Shown here one piece after another: positions 63,076 to 64,000 of a stretch of DNA of 64,000 nucleotides. How positions within the stretch are numbered: position 1 is the stretch's first letter; each line of letters opens with the position of its first letter. The position numbers were made by a program, and so were the translations under genes. This DNA is from Pseudomonas sp. P5_109 (GTDB lineage Bacteria; Pseudomonadota; Gammaproteobacteria; Pseudomonadales; Pseudomonadaceae), in NCBI RefSeq assembly GCF_034009455.1, contig NZ_CP125380.1, positions 1,653,001 through 1,717,000 on the forward strand, read 5' to 3'. The notes under the pieces were generated by a model. It saw only the letters and a list, made by a program, of their open reading frames with translations. It was not told where the DNA came from and searched no databases.

Positions 63076-63165
63076 TGTGGGAGCGGGCTTGCTCGCGAAA
63101 GCGTCGGCACATTCGACATAGATGCTGTCTGTCACACCGCCTTCGCGAGCAAGCCCGCTCCCACA
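63076..63165. repeat. REPIN, family A, between Spy-like and kinase genes
   Basis: TGTGGGAGCGGGCTTGCTCG arms in inverted orientation; the middle resembles the copy at 57239. It separates the two genes of a likely envelope-stress unit and, with the hairpin at 63184, may uncouple their expression. Confidence 0.9.
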
Positions 63166-63183
63166 GGGGATCAAAAACATCAG

Positions 63184-63208
63184 ACCCAACGGTGTTGAGC
63201 CGTTGGGT
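63184..63208 (-). terminator. Weak terminator after the Spy-like gene
   Basis: ACCCAACGG and CCGTTGGGT form a nine-pair stem with a seven-base loop. On the minus strand it is followed only by CTGATGTTTTTG, so the T tract is offset and the stop may be partial. Confidence 0.6.
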
Positions 63209-63222
63209 CCGGGGTCAGCGCA

Positions 63223-63672
63223 TTATTGCGCTTTTTGCGGTTGCTGCGCTTTCCAGGCCTTGAATTCAGCCCACTCGGCGCGACGCTCGGCCTGTTTTTT
63301 CTGGATCTCGTCGAATTTCTTCTGTTGATCCGGCTTCAGCACGGCGCGCACGTCGGCTTCGGCTTTCTGGTGCTTGGCAGTCATTTCGTCTTTCATGGCT
63401 TTCTGATCGGCTGGCGAGAGTTTCTCCAGGTACTTCTCGACCAGTTGCTTACGCTCATGCATCTGCTCGCCCATGATCTTGCGGATCTGCTCGCGCTGTT
63501 CGCGGCTCAGGTCCAGTTGACTGTAGGGGCCTTTACCGTGCATGCCGTGCATCTGACCGCCGTGGCGCGAGCCGTCCATCGGCCCATCCATCGGGCCTGC
63601 GCCTTCAGGCATGGCCATGGCAACGGTCGGCAGGGCAGCTGCGAACATCAGAGCGATAAGAGTCTTGCGCAT
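63223..63672 (-). CDS. Spy/CpxP-family periplasmic protein
   Basis: The 149-residue protein has a signal peptide (MRKTLIALMFAAALPTVAMA), then a methionine-, glycine- and histidine-rich stretch (MDGPMDGSRHGGQMHGMHGKG). Helical repeats with LSREQ, LSPADQ and LKPDQQKKF follow, the L-T/S-x-x-Q pattern of Spy/CpxP proteins. Such proteins act as periplasmic chaperones and as stress sensors that restrain the kinase. The His/Met-rich segment may bind metal. AAGGAG lies seven bases before the ATG. A GTAAA-N6-GTAAA box lies upstream. It precedes the CpxA-like kinase gene. Confidence 0.87.
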   Translation of the reverse strand: MRKTLIALMFAAALPTVAMAMPEGAGPMDGPMDGSRHGGQMHGMHGKGPYSQLDLSREQREQIRKIMGEQMHERKQLVEKYLEKLSPADQKAMKDEMTAKHQKAEADVRAVLKPDQQKKFDEIQKKQAERRAEWAEFKAWKAQQPQKAQ

Positions 63673-64000
63673 GGTGTATCTCCTTGTCTCGTTCCCGGTA
63701 CGTTCCGGATGAATGCAGATTACGCAGATCAAGGTCAGCGGCAGTCAGCGAAGCGTAAAGCTTGGGTAAAGATGGTTTTGTGCAGACCTGACAATTCCAC
63801 CACATCGACGGACTAATTACACTTTGCTCGCCGCAACTCTCCTTTGTGCCAGGTATTACGCTAGCGCGCCTCTTTGAGCTGTGTTGGTCGTTTACGTAGG
63901 TAAAATCTGCCTTAATAATTTTGCTCTAGCATATTTTTTTATTGTGGGCAACTGCTTCAGTTGACAGGTTTGTGGTTTTCCGTGGCTTGGTTAGTGTCGG
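63673..64000. other. Presumed divergent promoter region at the right edge
   Basis: No gene is supported in these 328 bases. The left part holds the Spy-like promoter and the CpxR-type box; the right part (after about 63840) is AT-rich. In P. aeruginosa a cpxR gene lies next to the Spy-like gene, so a + strand response-regulator gene may begin beyond base 64000. This is inference only. Confidence 0.4.
63755..63770 (+). promoter_or_regulatory. Candidate CpxR-type box
   Basis: GTAAA at 63755-63759 and GTAAA at 63766-63770 are separated by six bases (GCTTGG). CpxR in enterobacteria recognises two GTAAA copies separated by about five bases. The box is 83 bases upstream of the Spy-like start codon. 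That gene is a typical Cpx target, which supports the call. Confidence 0.65.

Overview
The window looks like chromosome of a Pseudomonas of the fluorescens group. The GC content is high, and the gene content and order are typical of that group: a complete gbu (4-guanidinobutyrate) cluster, a complete lap adhesin locus, and a recQ / MarR / FimV-like block. REPIN-type palindromic repeats sit in many intergenic gaps. I saw no tRNA, rRNA, CRISPR array, prophage or insertion sequence. The left edge cuts an azoreductase gene. The right edge stops in the presumed promoter region of a gene that lies beyond it.

Layout. (1) 1-17.7 kb is mixed housekeeping and accessory genes: azoreductase end, DMT transporters, an AT-rich S41-type peptidase, a divergent LysR/isochorismatase-hydrolase pair, a YbdG-like mechanosensitive channel, a DEAD-box RNA helicase, an AT-richer methyltransferase, a DUF899 protein, a DUF6279 lipoprotein, a TorF-like porin, a CvfB-type S1 protein, an MFS transporter and a second LysR regulator. 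(2) 17.9-19.0 kb is a two-gene unit: an MBL-fold hydrolase followed by an acyl-carrier-protein-like protein that lacks the phosphopantetheine serine. (3) 19.0-24.8 kb is the gbu cluster: guanidinobutyrase gbuA, an NTF2-like protein, an NCS1 permease and a sodium:solute symporter in one operon, with the LysR regulator gbuR divergent and followed by a DTW-domain tRNA-modification gene. (4) 25.5-48.6 kb is the lap locus: lapE-lapB-lapC (type I secretion), the divergent 13-kb adhesin gene lapA, an Ig-like protein gene, and lapG-lapD. (5) 48.8-64 kb holds YbaN/UPF0149 genes, recQ, MarR, a FimV-like protein, a selenoprotein-W-like protein, a third DMT transporter, two AraC regulators, an LpxH-like phosphoesterase, an HD protein, a Mpo1-like protein, trkH, a nitroreductase, and a Spy/CpxP-like protein with a CpxA-like sensor kinase.

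How the parts work together. LapE, LapB and LapC should export LapA and leave it anchored by its N-terminal retention module. LapG should cut LapA at the TAAG motif (residues 115-118) unless LapD, an inside-out c-di-GMP receptor with degenerate GGDEF and EAL motifs, holds LapG. That is a biofilm attachment switch. LapA here carries twelve copies of a roughly 250-residue two-part repeat, eleven of them in tandem, with stretches of perfect DNA identity that suggest recent homogenisation. The gbu operon should import and hydrolyse guanidino compounds. The Spy-like gene and the kinase look like an envelope-stress module: a GTAAA-N6-GTAAA CpxR-type box lies upstream, and the partner response regulator is not inside the window.

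The best leads for something less described are the serine-less ACP-like protein paired with an MBL hydrolase, the Ig-like protein between lapA and lapD, the repeat evolution of lapA, and several candidate operators found by eye. All functional calls come from motif recognition and remembered family features, since no database search was possible.
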